Shown: one piece after another, positions 1-5,201 of the stretch
Layout of the letters: every line of letters begins with the position of its first letter
How positions within the stretch are numbered: position 1 is the stretch's first letter
Assembly: GCA_038257155.1 (NCBI GenBank)
Contig: JBBSJP010000099.1
Span: 1 to 5,310 of the forward strand
Direction of reading: 5' to 3'
DNA length: 5,310 nucleotides
Source: JANJTY01 sp038257155
GTDB lineage: Bacteria > Pseudomonadota > Gammaproteobacteria > Xanthomonadales > Xanthomonadaceae
Position numbers and translations under genes: made by a program
The notes under the pieces: model-generated
Seen by the model: the letters and a program-made list of their open reading frames with translations, nothing else
Database searches by the model: none
Told to the model about the DNA's origin: nothing

Positions 1-187
1 AAAATACGGCTGGCGTGCATGGCGTGGTCCTCAGGTTTCGACACCCCGAGGAAAAAACCGCGTCATGCACGCGCTGTTTTTGCCGACGATAGCTGCAACA
101 AACTGATCAGTAAAGGAAAGTTCTGGGGAGACCTCAGGCCCTGGCCCACCGCGTGCGGCACCTGGTGCAAGGAAGACCAGGCCTGCG
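1..187. other. Non-coding flank, no gene recognised
   Basis: I find no convincing gene here. A plus-strand open frame beginning at 19 runs into the antisense of the Rieske gene and is rich in Arg, Pro and Cys without any domain, so I treat it as chance. The notable content is an A-run, short stem and T-run at 52-81, listed separately, and a 9-bp inverted repeat (gcgtgcatg at 13-21 and catgcacgc at 64-72) that overlaps it. The stretch is probably the 3' region between the minus-strand Rieske gene and whatever lies left of the window. Confidence 0.5.
52..81. terminator. Candidate bidirectional intrinsic terminator
   Basis: A run of six A (52-57) is followed by the stem arm cgcgt (59-63), a five-base loop catgc (64-68), the arm acgcg (69-73), and five T (77-81). 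Past one C-C mismatch, most of the A-run can pair with the T-run. Read on the plus strand the stem leads to TTTTT, and on the minus strand it leads to GTTTTTT, so it could stop transcription from both sides. It lies about 105 bp beyond the Rieske stop codon, a reasonable place for that gene's terminator. The GC part of the stem is only 5 bp, so this is a moderate call. Confidence 0.42.
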
Positions 188-550
188 CTACGCGTTCGGA
201 GCGAGGTAGATCACGCCGTCACGCAACTCGACCGGCACCTCATGCAGACGCTGTCCGCGACACGGGCCGGATACGCAGTTGCCATCCGGCACGGTAAACA
301 CCGCGCCATGCGCGCCACAGACCAGGTGGCCGTTGTCCATCAGGAAGCGTCCCGGCGCCCAGTCCAGCGAACGTCCGGCGTGCGGACAGATGTTCAGGAA
401 AGCCCGCACCTTGTCACCGCGGCGCAGCAGCACCAGCCGTTCAGGTCCGGCGCCGGTCTCACCCGAAGCCGCCAACGCACCGCCGTCCGGAACATCGGCG
501 GCTCTCGCCAGCGCGCCTGCCGGCAAGCTGAATGGGGTGGCTTCAGTCAC
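188..550 (-). CDS. Small Rieske [2Fe-2S] domain protein
   Basis: This encodes 120 residues, essentially one Rieske domain with no signal peptide or membrane segment, so a soluble cytoplasmic electron carrier or redox subunit is likely. The cluster-binding pairs are clear: Cys55-Pro-His57 and Cys78-Gly-Ala-His81. In this family the two Cys bind one iron and the two His the other. Two further cysteines, Cys92 and Cys97, sit in a GNCVSGPCRG segment after the second motif, as in many Rieske ferredoxin-like proteins. They are not placed like the disulfide pair of bc1-type Rieske proteins, which lies next to the ligands. The start is GTG at 550, chosen because GAGGA sits four bases upstream. The only nearby ATG is out of frame and stops at once. 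The gene diverges from the membrane-protein/FAH pair across 56 bp. Its redox partner is not in the window; ferredoxin, NirD-like protein or orphan Rieske protein are all possible. Confidence 0.9.
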   Translation of the reverse strand: MTEATPFSLPAGALARAADVPDGGALAASGETGAGPERLVLLRRGDKVRAFLNICPHAGRSLDWAPGRFLMDNGHLVCGAHGAVFTVPDGNCVSGPCRGQRLHEVPVELRDGVIYLAPNA

Positions 551-606
551 TTGTTCCTCATCCGGTGCACCCTGATACTCGGGGTAATCCCCAATTCTGC
601 CACGCC
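551..606. promoter_or_regulatory. Divergent intergenic region with palindrome and weak promoter candidate
   Basis: These 56 bp separate the start codons of the Rieske gene (minus) and the small membrane protein (plus), so promoters for both should lie in or near it. On the plus strand, ttgttc (551-556) and gatact (574-579) are 17 bp apart and match the sigma-70 consensus at 3 and 4 of 6 bases, which is weak. Just downstream, GGGG-TAAT-CCCC (581-592) is an inverted repeat that could be a small operator or hairpin. No recognised regulator site can be named. Confidence 0.25.
555..559 (-). promoter_or_regulatory. Ribosome binding site of the Rieske gene
   Basis: The plus-strand tcctc reads GAGGA on the minus strand, with four bases (ACAA) before the GTG at 550. 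It is the main reason for choosing the GTG start. Confidence 0.7.
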
Positions 607-900
607 ATGCGCTTTGTCTTTACCCAGATGCGTCGTCCGCGAAATCCGCTGCTGCAGCTGCTGCTCGGATTGGCCGCGCTCGGCCTGCTGCTGTTCTTTT
701 CGGTGTTCGCACTGTTTGCAGCCGTGGGTGTGATGGCGGTCATTGGCCTGGCGCGGGCCTGGCGTGCGCTGACCGGTCGTCCGGCCTCGACTGCCGGGGC
801 TTCGTCCTCCGGCAACGTCGACGTGATCGAGGGCGAGTTCACCGTGGTGCGCGACACGAGCGGCGCGCAATCGGCCCAGCAGATCCACTACACGCGATGA
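607..900 (+). CDS. Small membrane protein with C-terminal VIEGEF motif
   Basis: This encodes 97 residues and I do not recognise a named family. After a basic N-terminus (MRFVFTQMRRPRN) comes a long hydrophobic stretch at about residues 14-49, which could be one long or two short membrane segments. A short Ala/Ser/Gly linker follows (about 59-69), then a small hydrophilic tail containing DVIEGEFTVVRD (72-83). I recall similar '(V/I)IEGE(F/Y)xVV' tails from small uncharacterised proteobacterial proteins, but could not check this. I chose ATG 607 because the in-frame start at 532 lies inside the Rieske coding region on the other strand. No good Shine-Dalgarno sequence precedes 607, and ATG 628 (MRRPRN) is an alternative. 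The stop overlaps the next start as ATGA (897-900), implying translational coupling with the FAH-family gene. Function unknown. Confidence 0.72.
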   Translation: MRFVFTQMRRPRNPLLQLLLGLAALGLLLFFSVFALFAAVGVMAVIGLARAWRALTGRPASTAGASSSGNVDVIEGEFTVVRDTSGAQSAQQIHYTR

Positions 901-1589
901 GTTTCGTCCTTGCTGCGCCCAGCCAGGCCAGCGTGGCGGTACGGGGCAGTGCCCAGCGCTTTCCCGTTCACCGCATCTATTGCGTAGGCCGCAACTTCGC
1001 CGAGCACGCCCGCGAAATGGGCGCGGAAGTGCAGCGCGGCACGCCGGTGTTCTTCATGAAGCCAGCCGACGCCGTGCTGTGTGGCGGCGAGGTGCCGTAT
1101 CCGCGCGCCACCACCGATCTGCATCACGAAGTGGAGCTCGTGGTCGCGCTTGGCGCTGGCAGTGATGGCGAAGTATCGGTCGAGCACGCCACCGACCTGG
1201 TATTTGGTTACGGCGTCGGGCTGGACCTGACGCGCCGCGACCTGCAGGCCATCGCCAAGGAAAAGCGCTTGCCCTGGGACACCGCCAAGGGCTTCGATGC
1301 CTCGGCGCCGATCAGCGAGCTGGTGCCGGCCAGCGAGGCCACGCTGCAGCCGGACACGCGCCTGTGGCTGGAGGTGAACGGCGCCATCCGCCAGCAGGCA
1401 CCGCTGGGAGACATGGTGTTTGGCGTTGCGGAAATCCTGCACGAGCTGTCGAAGCTGTTCGCCCTGCAGGCTGGTGATCTGATCTTCATGGGCACGCCGG
1501 CGGGCGTTGCCGCGCTGCAGCCCGGCGACCGATTTCGCGCCGGTGTCGACGGACTCGTCGAGTTTTCCGGACGGATCCGAACGCGCTGA
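897..1589 (+). CDS. Fumarylacetoacetate hydrolase family protein, FAHD1/acylpyruvase-like
   Basis: The 230-residue product is one FAH catalytic domain, close to the length of FAHD1/YcgM-type enzymes rather than long fumarylacetoacetase. The N-terminal signature YCVGRNFAEHAREMG (28-42) matches the FAHD1 lid helix, with His37 and Glu40 as the expected catalytic pair. Glu78, Glu80 (HHEVEL) and Asp110 (GLDLTRRD) are the expected divalent-metal ligands. Lys131 in LPWDTAKGFD is the conserved lysine, and GTPAGV (199-204) is the usual C-terminal motif. Known relatives hydrolyse acylpyruvates, decarboxylate oxaloacetate, or interconvert its tautomers; the sequence does not decide among these. Fumarylpyruvate hydrolase of gentisate degradation is also related, but no other gentisate gene is present. 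The start overlaps the upstream stop as ATGA, and no strong Shine-Dalgarno is seen, which fits coupled translation. The product has no signal peptide and should be cytoplasmic. Confidence 0.9.
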   Translation: MSFVLAAPSQASVAVRGSAQRFPVHRIYCVGRNFAEHAREMGAEVQRGTPVFFMKPADAVLCGGEVPYPRATTDLHHEVELVVALGAGSDGEVSVEHATDLVFGYGVGLDLTRRDLQAIAKEKRLPWDTAKGFDASAPISELVPASEATLQPDTRLWLEVNGAIRQQAPLGDMVFGVAEILHELSKLFALQAGDLIFMGTPAGVAALQPGDRFRAGVDGLVEFSGRIRTR

Positions 1590-1657
1590 TACGTGTTTCG
1601 ATTCGAGTAAGCAGAGCGTGTAAAGTCTCGACGCGGGCAATTGGCCTGGATGGCGTC

Positions 1658-1662
1658 TGGAG
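1658..1662 (+). promoter_or_regulatory. Ribosome binding site of mscL
   Basis: TGGAG lies five bases before ATG 1668. It favours that start over the in-frame TTG at 1641, which would add nine residues absent from other MscL proteins. Confidence 0.7.
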
Positions 1663-1667
1663 TCGCG

Positions 1668-2075
1668 ATGAGTCTGGTGAGCGAGTTCAAAGAGTTCGCG
1701 ATGCGCGGCAATGTGGTCGATCTCGCAGTCGGTATCGTGATTGGTGCGGCCTTTGGCAAGATCGTCTCTTCCATGGTCGACGGCGTGATCATGCCGCTGG
1801 TCAGCGTGGTGGTCGGCGGGGTCAATTTCAGCGATCTGGCGATCACCCTGGTTGCAGCCGAAGGTGAGGTCGAGGCGGTGACTCTGAACTACGGCGCCTT
1901 CATCCAGACGATCGTCGACTTCACCATCATTGCGTTTGCCATCTTCATGGTGATCAAAGTGATGAACCGGATGAAGCGCAAGCAGGCAGCCGCGCCGCCG
2001 CCCGCACCGCCGGAGCCCAGCGAGGAAGTGAAGTTGCTGGTCGAGATTCGCGACCTGTTGAAGCTGCGCACCTGA
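1668..2075 (+). CDS. mscL: Large-conductance mechanosensitive channel MscL
   Basis: MscL is a homopentameric inner-membrane channel that opens under membrane tension and releases solutes during osmotic downshock. The 135-residue product has nearly the length of E. coli MscL (136), with matching architecture. An N-terminal amphipathic helix (SLVSEFKEFAMRGN, 2-15) leads into TM1 (about 16-43), which carries the gate region DLAVGIVIGAAFGKIVSS. The pore residues Leu19, Gly22, Gly26 and Gly30 are all kept. A short periplasmic loop (about 50-74) is followed by TM2 (about 75-99), a basic cluster RMKRK (101-105), a Pro/Ala linker, and the C-terminal bundle helix EEVKLLVEIRDLLK (119-132). The 78-bp gap after the FAH gene and its own good ribosome site suggest separate expression; taaagt (1621-1626) is a possible -10 without a convincing -35. 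Nothing appears broken. Confidence 0.97.
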   Translation: MSLVSEFKEFAMRGNVVDLAVGIVIGAAFGKIVSSMVDGVIMPLVSVVVGGVNFSDLAITLVAAEGEVEAVTLNYGAFIQTIVDFTIIAFAIFMVIKVMNRMKRKQAAAPPPAPPEPSEEVKLLVEIRDLLKLRT

Positions 2076-2167
2076 GCTGCGTCGTTTCGCAATCGCGCTC
2101 ACAGGCTTGAAAGGCTCAGTTGCGTAGACTGCGTAGGCCAGCCTGAGGGGCCGGCCTGATTCCTGTC

Positions 2168-2172
2168 TGGAG
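2168..2172 (+). promoter_or_regulatory. Ribosome binding site of the M28 peptidase gene
   Basis: TGGAG lies six bases before ATG 2179 and sits in the same nine-base context (gtctggagt) as the mscL site. It supports the start that places a signal peptide at the N-terminus. Confidence 0.65.
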
Positions 2173-2178
2173 TGCCTG

Positions 2179-3591
2179 ATGCTGTCTTCAAGATTCCTGC
2201 TTGCGCTACTGGTGGCAGCCGGCACCTGCACGGCGCAAGCGCCGCCATCCACGCGCATTCCCGAGACCGCCGTGCAGCAGGGCGAGGCGCTGCGCGAGCG
2301 TGCGCTCGCCGGCAGTGTCGCCTGGACGCTGGTCGAGTCGTTGACCACCGAAGTCGGCGCGCGGATGGCCGGCAGTGAGGCCGATGCACGCGCCGTGGCC
2401 TGGGCGGTGGAGAAGTTCGGCACGCTGGGCTTCGACGAGGTTCGCACCGAGCCGGTCACCTTTCCGGTCTGGGTGCGTGGCGAAGAACACGGCGAGGTGC
2501 TGGCACCCTTTCCGCAGCGTCTGGCGATGACCGCACTGGGTGGCAGCATCGGTACCGAAGGTGCGCCGCTTGACGCCCGCATCGTGCACTTCGAAAGCCT
2601 CGATGCGCTGCGCGCGGTTCCTGACGGCAGCCTGGATGGTCGCATCGCGTTCATCAGTTACCGCATGCTGCGTTTTCGTGATGGCAGTGGCTACGGGCCA
2701 GCGGTTGATGCGCGGAGCAGCGGCGCCTCGGTGGCCGCATCGAAGGGTGCTTCGGCCCTGCTGATCCGCTCGATCGGCACCTCCAACGACCGTTTTCCGC
2801 ACACCGGCAATCTGCGCTACACGGACGGCGTGCCGCGCATCCCGGCTGCTTCCATCTCCAATCCCGATGCCGACCTGCTGATCAACATGCTGAAGCGTGG
2901 TCAGCCGGTGACGGTGCGCATGCAGATGGAAGCCACCACGCTCAGCCGCTACACCTCGCAAAACGTGATCGGCGAAATCCGCGGCCGTGAACTGCCCGAT
3001 GAGGTAGTGCTGATCGGCGGGCATCTGGACTCGTGGGATCTTGGCACCGGCGCGATCGATGACGGTGCCGGGGTGGCCATCACGATGGCGGCCGGTGCGC
3101 TGATCGCCGCCTTGCCGGAACGCCCGCGTCGCACCATTCGCGTGGTGGCTTTTGCGAACGAGGAGCAGGGGCTGATCGGCGCACGCCAGTATGCCGAGCG
3201 TCACGCCGCGAGCGTGCGCCAGCATCTGATCGGGGCAGAGAGCGACTTCGGCGCCGGACGCATCTACGCACTGCGATCGAACGCAGCGGATCATGCCTGG
3301 CCTGCGATCGAACAGATCGGCGCCGTGCTGAAGCCGCTGGGCATCGAGGTAGTGCGCGACAAGGGCGGCGCAGGACCCGACCTGATCCCGATGGTGACCC
3401 GCGGCATGATCTGGGCGCAGCTTGCCCAGGACGGCACCGACTACTTCGACTACCACCACACCGCCAACGACACTCTCGACAAGATCGAAGCCGCCGCACT
3501 CGACCAGCAGGTCGCGGCGTATGCGGCGTTCGCCTGGATGGCGGCGGAGGCGGAGGGAGAGTTCGGGTCGATGCCGAAGGGCGGGGAATAG
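2179..3591 (+). CDS. Secreted M28-family metallopeptidase, carboxypeptidase Q-like
   Basis: This 470-residue protein resembles animal carboxypeptidase Q (plasma glutamate carboxypeptidase), which cleaves short peptides using two zinc ions. Residues 1-21 form a Sec signal peptide ending AQA. Cys17 lacks a proper lipobox, so a soluble periplasmic or secreted protein is likely. Residues about 125-235 resemble the inserted PA-like domain of carboxypeptidase Q, including ASALLIRSIG and FPHTGNLRYTDGVPRIPAA. The catalytic domain follows. By alignment in mind with that family, the zinc ligands are His282 (GGHLDSWDLG), bridging Asp294 (GAIDDGAG), Glu329, Asp356 (AESDFGAG) and His427 (YHHTANDT). Glu328 of NEEQG is the general base. 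All are present, so the enzyme should be active. It may serve peptide scavenging; the substrate is unknown. The stop lies 22 bp from the stop of the convergent gene. Confidence 0.92.
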   Translation: MLSSRFLLALLVAAGTCTAQAPPSTRIPETAVQQGEALRERALAGSVAWTLVESLTTEVGARMAGSEADARAVAWAVEKFGTLGFDEVRTEPVTFPVWVRGEEHGEVLAPFPQRLAMTALGGSIGTEGAPLDARIVHFESLDALRAVPDGSLDGRIAFISYRMLRFRDGSGYGPAVDARSSGASVAASKGASALLIRSIGTSNDRFPHTGNLRYTDGVPRIPAASISNPDADLLINMLKRGQPVTVRMQMEATTLSRYTSQNVIGEIRGRELPDEVVLIGGHLDSWDLGTGAIDDGAGVAITMAAGALIAALPERPRRTIRVVAFANEEQGLIGARQYAERHAASVRQHLIGAESDFGAGRIYALRSNAADHAWPAIEQIGAVLKPLGIEVVRDKGGAGPDLIPMVTRGMIWAQLAQDGTDYFDYHHTANDTLDKIEAAALDQQVAAYAAFAWMAAEAEGEFGSMPKGGE

Positions 3592-3613
3592 AGCCCTGAG
3601 ACCTGGATCCGCC

Positions 3614-4831
3614 TCACCGCAACAACGGCGTATCCAGCACAGTCGACTTGCCGCCCAGCAACTTCTCGGCTTCGAGAATCACGTCGTCGGTTGATACGCG
3701 ACGCTTCTTCATCAGCGCCTGGGTGAGGTCGTCGATGCTGCGCTCACCGTTGCTGCGCGCACGCAGCTCCTCATCCAGCGCAGCCAGCATCACCACGGCA
3801 CGCGCGGTGCGGTCGCCAGTTGAGCGTGAGGCGGGCAGTTGCTTGATGTTGCGGCCGCGCTGGGCGAGGCTTCTCAGCGTGCGGTCGAACCGCGAGTCAC
3901 TGACCAGTCCGCTGCGCAAGGGCAAGTGAATCGCGTAGTACTCTGCGAAGCCTTCCGCAATCCAGTCGTGTCCCCTGTCGCCAGTGAGCCGGGTAAAGGT
4001 GTGGGTCAGTTCGTGCAGCAGGGTGCTGGTGCCATCTTCGCCGATCATCGGGCGAGCGGCGTGCAGGTAGAGCGAGTTCGGGCCGGACAAGCCGCCGCGC
4101 CACATTGGATCACCCGCGCCAAGGATCAGCAGCTTGTCCGGCAGCGTGCCGAAGGCCAGCTTCATCTCCGGTGCCGTGGCGGTAACAATGGAGACGATAT
4201 CCATGCGTCGGTAGGTTTCACCGCGCGGCGCGGCAACGACCAGCTGCATGTCCTCGACCTTGTCGCGGCGGATACCCAGATCGCCAGCGATGATCCAGCC
4301 CACCGGCCGCACGAAGCGTCGCTCGGGATTCTTCAGCACGAAGCTGTTGGGTGCGTCGCCCGATTCATAGGCGGTTTGCGCCGAGGTCCATCCTTCCGGC
4401 AGCTCGAAGCTGATGCTGGCCTTGGACCGTGCACCTGGCGTGCTGCGTACAAAGGCCGCCGGCACCAGTTGATCACCGCGAAGGATCACCCAACTGTCGG
4501 TGATGCGGGCGTCGTAGCCGGCATTGCGACGCTTGCGATCGATGCGATAGCGATAGCGGAGGCTGCCGCCTTTCTCGGGCGGTGTCCACAAGGCACGGTC
4601 CTTGCTGCGCTCCAGCTCACCATCGCCCGTCACATCGAGATAGCGCTTCTCTGCCATGGCGAAATCAAGGCTGAGGAGTCGGCCCTTGCCTGGCGCCACG
4701 CGAATCTCTACCGCGGCCACGCCGTCCTCGGGAAGGAAGGCCACGTGATAATCGACACGGTAGTCTTTCGCGCTCGCGCCCAGCGCCAGGCTCGATAGAA
4801 ACAGGGTCAGTGCGATTCGTAAAAAAGACAT
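3614..4831 (-). CDS. Exported gluzincin-type zinc metallopeptidase candidate (M61/M1-like)
   Basis: From ATG 4831 the product is 405 residues. That start is preferred because it begins a clear Sec signal peptide (MSFLRIALTLFLSSLALGASA, cleavage after about residue 21); the frame open to 4942 would add 37 unlike residues and run into the repeats. Residues about 22-235 look beta-rich, like the N-terminal domains of M1 and M61 peptidases. The segment GGLSGPNS (246-253) sits where those families have a substrate-binding motif. The zinc site follows: His273-Glu274-Leu-Thr-His277, then WIAEGFAEYY with Glu293 as third ligand, 16 residues after the second His. This spacing is typical of gluzincins. 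The C-terminal part (about 310-405) is helical and charged. I do not recognise a named family; substrate unknown. The Shine-Dalgarno is weak. The gene converges on the carboxypeptidase Q-like gene. Confidence 0.85.
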   Translation of the reverse strand: MSFLRIALTLFLSSLALGASAKDYRVDYHVAFLPEDGVAAVEIRVAPGKGRLLSLDFAMAEKRYLDVTGDGELERSKDRALWTPPEKGGSLRYRYRIDRKRRNAGYDARITDSWVILRGDQLVPAAFVRSTPGARSKASISFELPEGWTSAQTAYESGDAPNSFVLKNPERRFVRPVGWIIAGDLGIRRDKVEDMQLVVAAPRGETYRRMDIVSIVTATAPEMKLAFGTLPDKLLILGAGDPMWRGGLSGPNSLYLHAARPMIGEDGTSTLLHELTHTFTRLTGDRGHDWIAEGFAEYYAIHLPLRSGLVSDSRFDRTLRSLAQRGRNIKQLPASRSTGDRTARAVVMLAALDEELRARSNGERSIDDLTQALMKKRRVSTDDVILEAEKLLGGKSTVLDTPLLR

Positions 4832-4928
4832 CGTCGGTCCGGTTACCAGCTGAATTCGACCTCGCACCTTAGCCAAGCCGGATGAATGGCACCAGAGCGT
4901 CGATTGGATGCGTGGAAATGGCTTGGGC
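4832..4928. other. Upstream region of the HELTH metallopeptidase gene
   Basis: This stretch lies between the start codon of the minus-strand peptidase gene and the first repeat module. It should hold that gene's promoter. On the minus strand ttggct (around 4871-4876) resembles a -35 box, but I see no good -10 at a proper distance. No gene is evident. Confidence 0.3.
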
Positions 4929-4996
4929 GTAGGTCGGATCAAGCGCTGCCGAGTCGCTGAGTCGCGCGACCCGCATTGTCGGCGCGGATCCGACGC
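4929..4996 (+). repeat. Module A, copy 1
   Basis: A 68-bp module with near-identical ends and a diverged middle compared with the copy at 5068-5135, exactly 139 bp away. The shared left end is gtcggatcaagcgc and the shared right end, 21 bp long at 4976-4996, contains gcgcggatccgac. The two ends can pair as an 8-bp stem, extended by gcgc on both sides after a short bulge. Confidence 0.7.
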
Positions 4997-5105
4997 GGCG
5001 TACGGGTCAACCCCCTCGATGTCGGCTCCACCGCTGCGCGGCTTGAGCCGACCTACATTGGTCCCTCGTGGGTCGGATCAAGCGCCGCTGAATCGCCAGG
5101 CCAAG
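4997..5105. repeat. Long direct repeat, copy 1 (109 bp)
   Basis: Reading base by base, this stretch is identical to 5202-5310, offset by 205 bp. It comprises module B (the nested hairpin at 5021-5052 and its flanks) plus the first 38 bp of module A copy 2. The repeat starts sharply: the base before it is c here and a at 5201. Confidence 0.92.
5021..5052. repeat. Module B hairpin, copy 1
   Basis: The outer stem gtcggctc/gagccgac is 8 bp (5021-5028 with 5045-5052). An inner stem ccgc/gcgg (5031-5034 with 5038-5041) closes a three-base loop tgc, with small bulges of two and three bases between the stems. On the minus strand it is headed by GTAG (5053-5056). There is no T-run after it, so it does not look like an intrinsic terminator. 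Confidence 0.7.
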
Positions 5106-5135
5106 CGATGAGTGTTGTCGGCGCGGATCCGACGC
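5068..5135 (+). repeat. Module A, copy 2
   Basis: The second 68-bp copy, with GTGG instead of GTAG at its head. The stem arms gtcggatc (5072-5079) and gatccgac (5126-5133) are kept perfectly, while the interior between them differs at many positions from copy 1. Kept arms with a diverged loop suggest the folded structure matters, or that the ends are what is recognised. Confidence 0.7.
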
Positions 5136-5201
5136 TCACCTGCACAGCAACGCTACCGATGCCGCCGACACCACTCTGAAAGAACCTCCGCCGTTGCTGA
5201 A
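5136..5201. other. Unique spacer between repeat units
   Basis: A 66-bp sequence found once in the window, between module A copy 2 and the second long repeat. It has no clear inner symmetry and no gene. The first repeat unit has no counterpart of this spacer on its left: module A copy 1 abuts module B directly. Confidence 0.5.

Larger units (their letters stand above)
4929..5056. repeat. REPIN-like inverted pair of GTAG-headed modules
   Basis: The element starts GTAGGTCGG (4929-4937) and ends CCGACCTAC (5048-5056), a perfect 9-bp inverted terminal repeat over 128 bp. Each half is itself a hairpin: gtcggatc (4933-4940) pairs with gatccgac (4987-4994), and gtcggctc (5021-5028) pairs with gagccgac (5045-5052). 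A GTAG head next to a GC-rich imperfect palindrome is the usual form of REP sequences moved by RAYT (Y1) transposases, such as the GTAG-type repeats of Stenotrophomonas. Two in inverted order make a REPIN. No RAYT gene lies in the window. Family assignment is inference. Confidence 0.55.

Noticed and set aside
188..1589. Aromatic degradation cluster (Rieske ferredoxin plus fumarylpyruvate hydrolase)
   Set aside because: The two genes are divergent, no oxygenase, reductase or gentisate gene is present, and the hydrolase resembles the general FAHD1 type.
2107..2130. Promoter ttgaaa / tagact upstream of the M28 gene
   Set aside because: The boxes are only 12 bp apart, too close for a sigma-70 promoter, and no better -10 box lies at 16-18 bp.
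2135..2157. Hairpin aggcc/ggcct between mscL and the M28 gene as a terminator
   Set aside because: The stem is 5 bp with a 13-base loop and no T-run follows, so termination is not supported.
888..2654. Long minus-strand open frame of 588 codons opposite the FAH gene, mscL and the start of the M28 peptidase gene
   Set aside because: It lies antisense to three well-supported genes, has no domain, and is rich in His, Arg, Gln and Ala as expected for a shadow frame in GC-rich DNA.
2206..3459. Minus-strand open frame of 417 codons opposite the M28 peptidase gene
   Set aside because: It is fully inside a gene with intact zinc-site motifs on the other strand and shows no recognisable motif or signal.
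3839..4798. Plus-strand open frame of 319 codons opposite the HELTH peptidase gene
   Set aside because: It is antisense to a gene with signal peptide and catalytic motif; composition fits a shadow frame.
4908..5179. Two small plus-strand open frames (67 codons each) across the terminal repeats
   Set aside because: They translate the hairpin repeats, overlap each other in different frames, and have no ribosome site; such ORFs commonly arise from GC-rich intergenic repeats.
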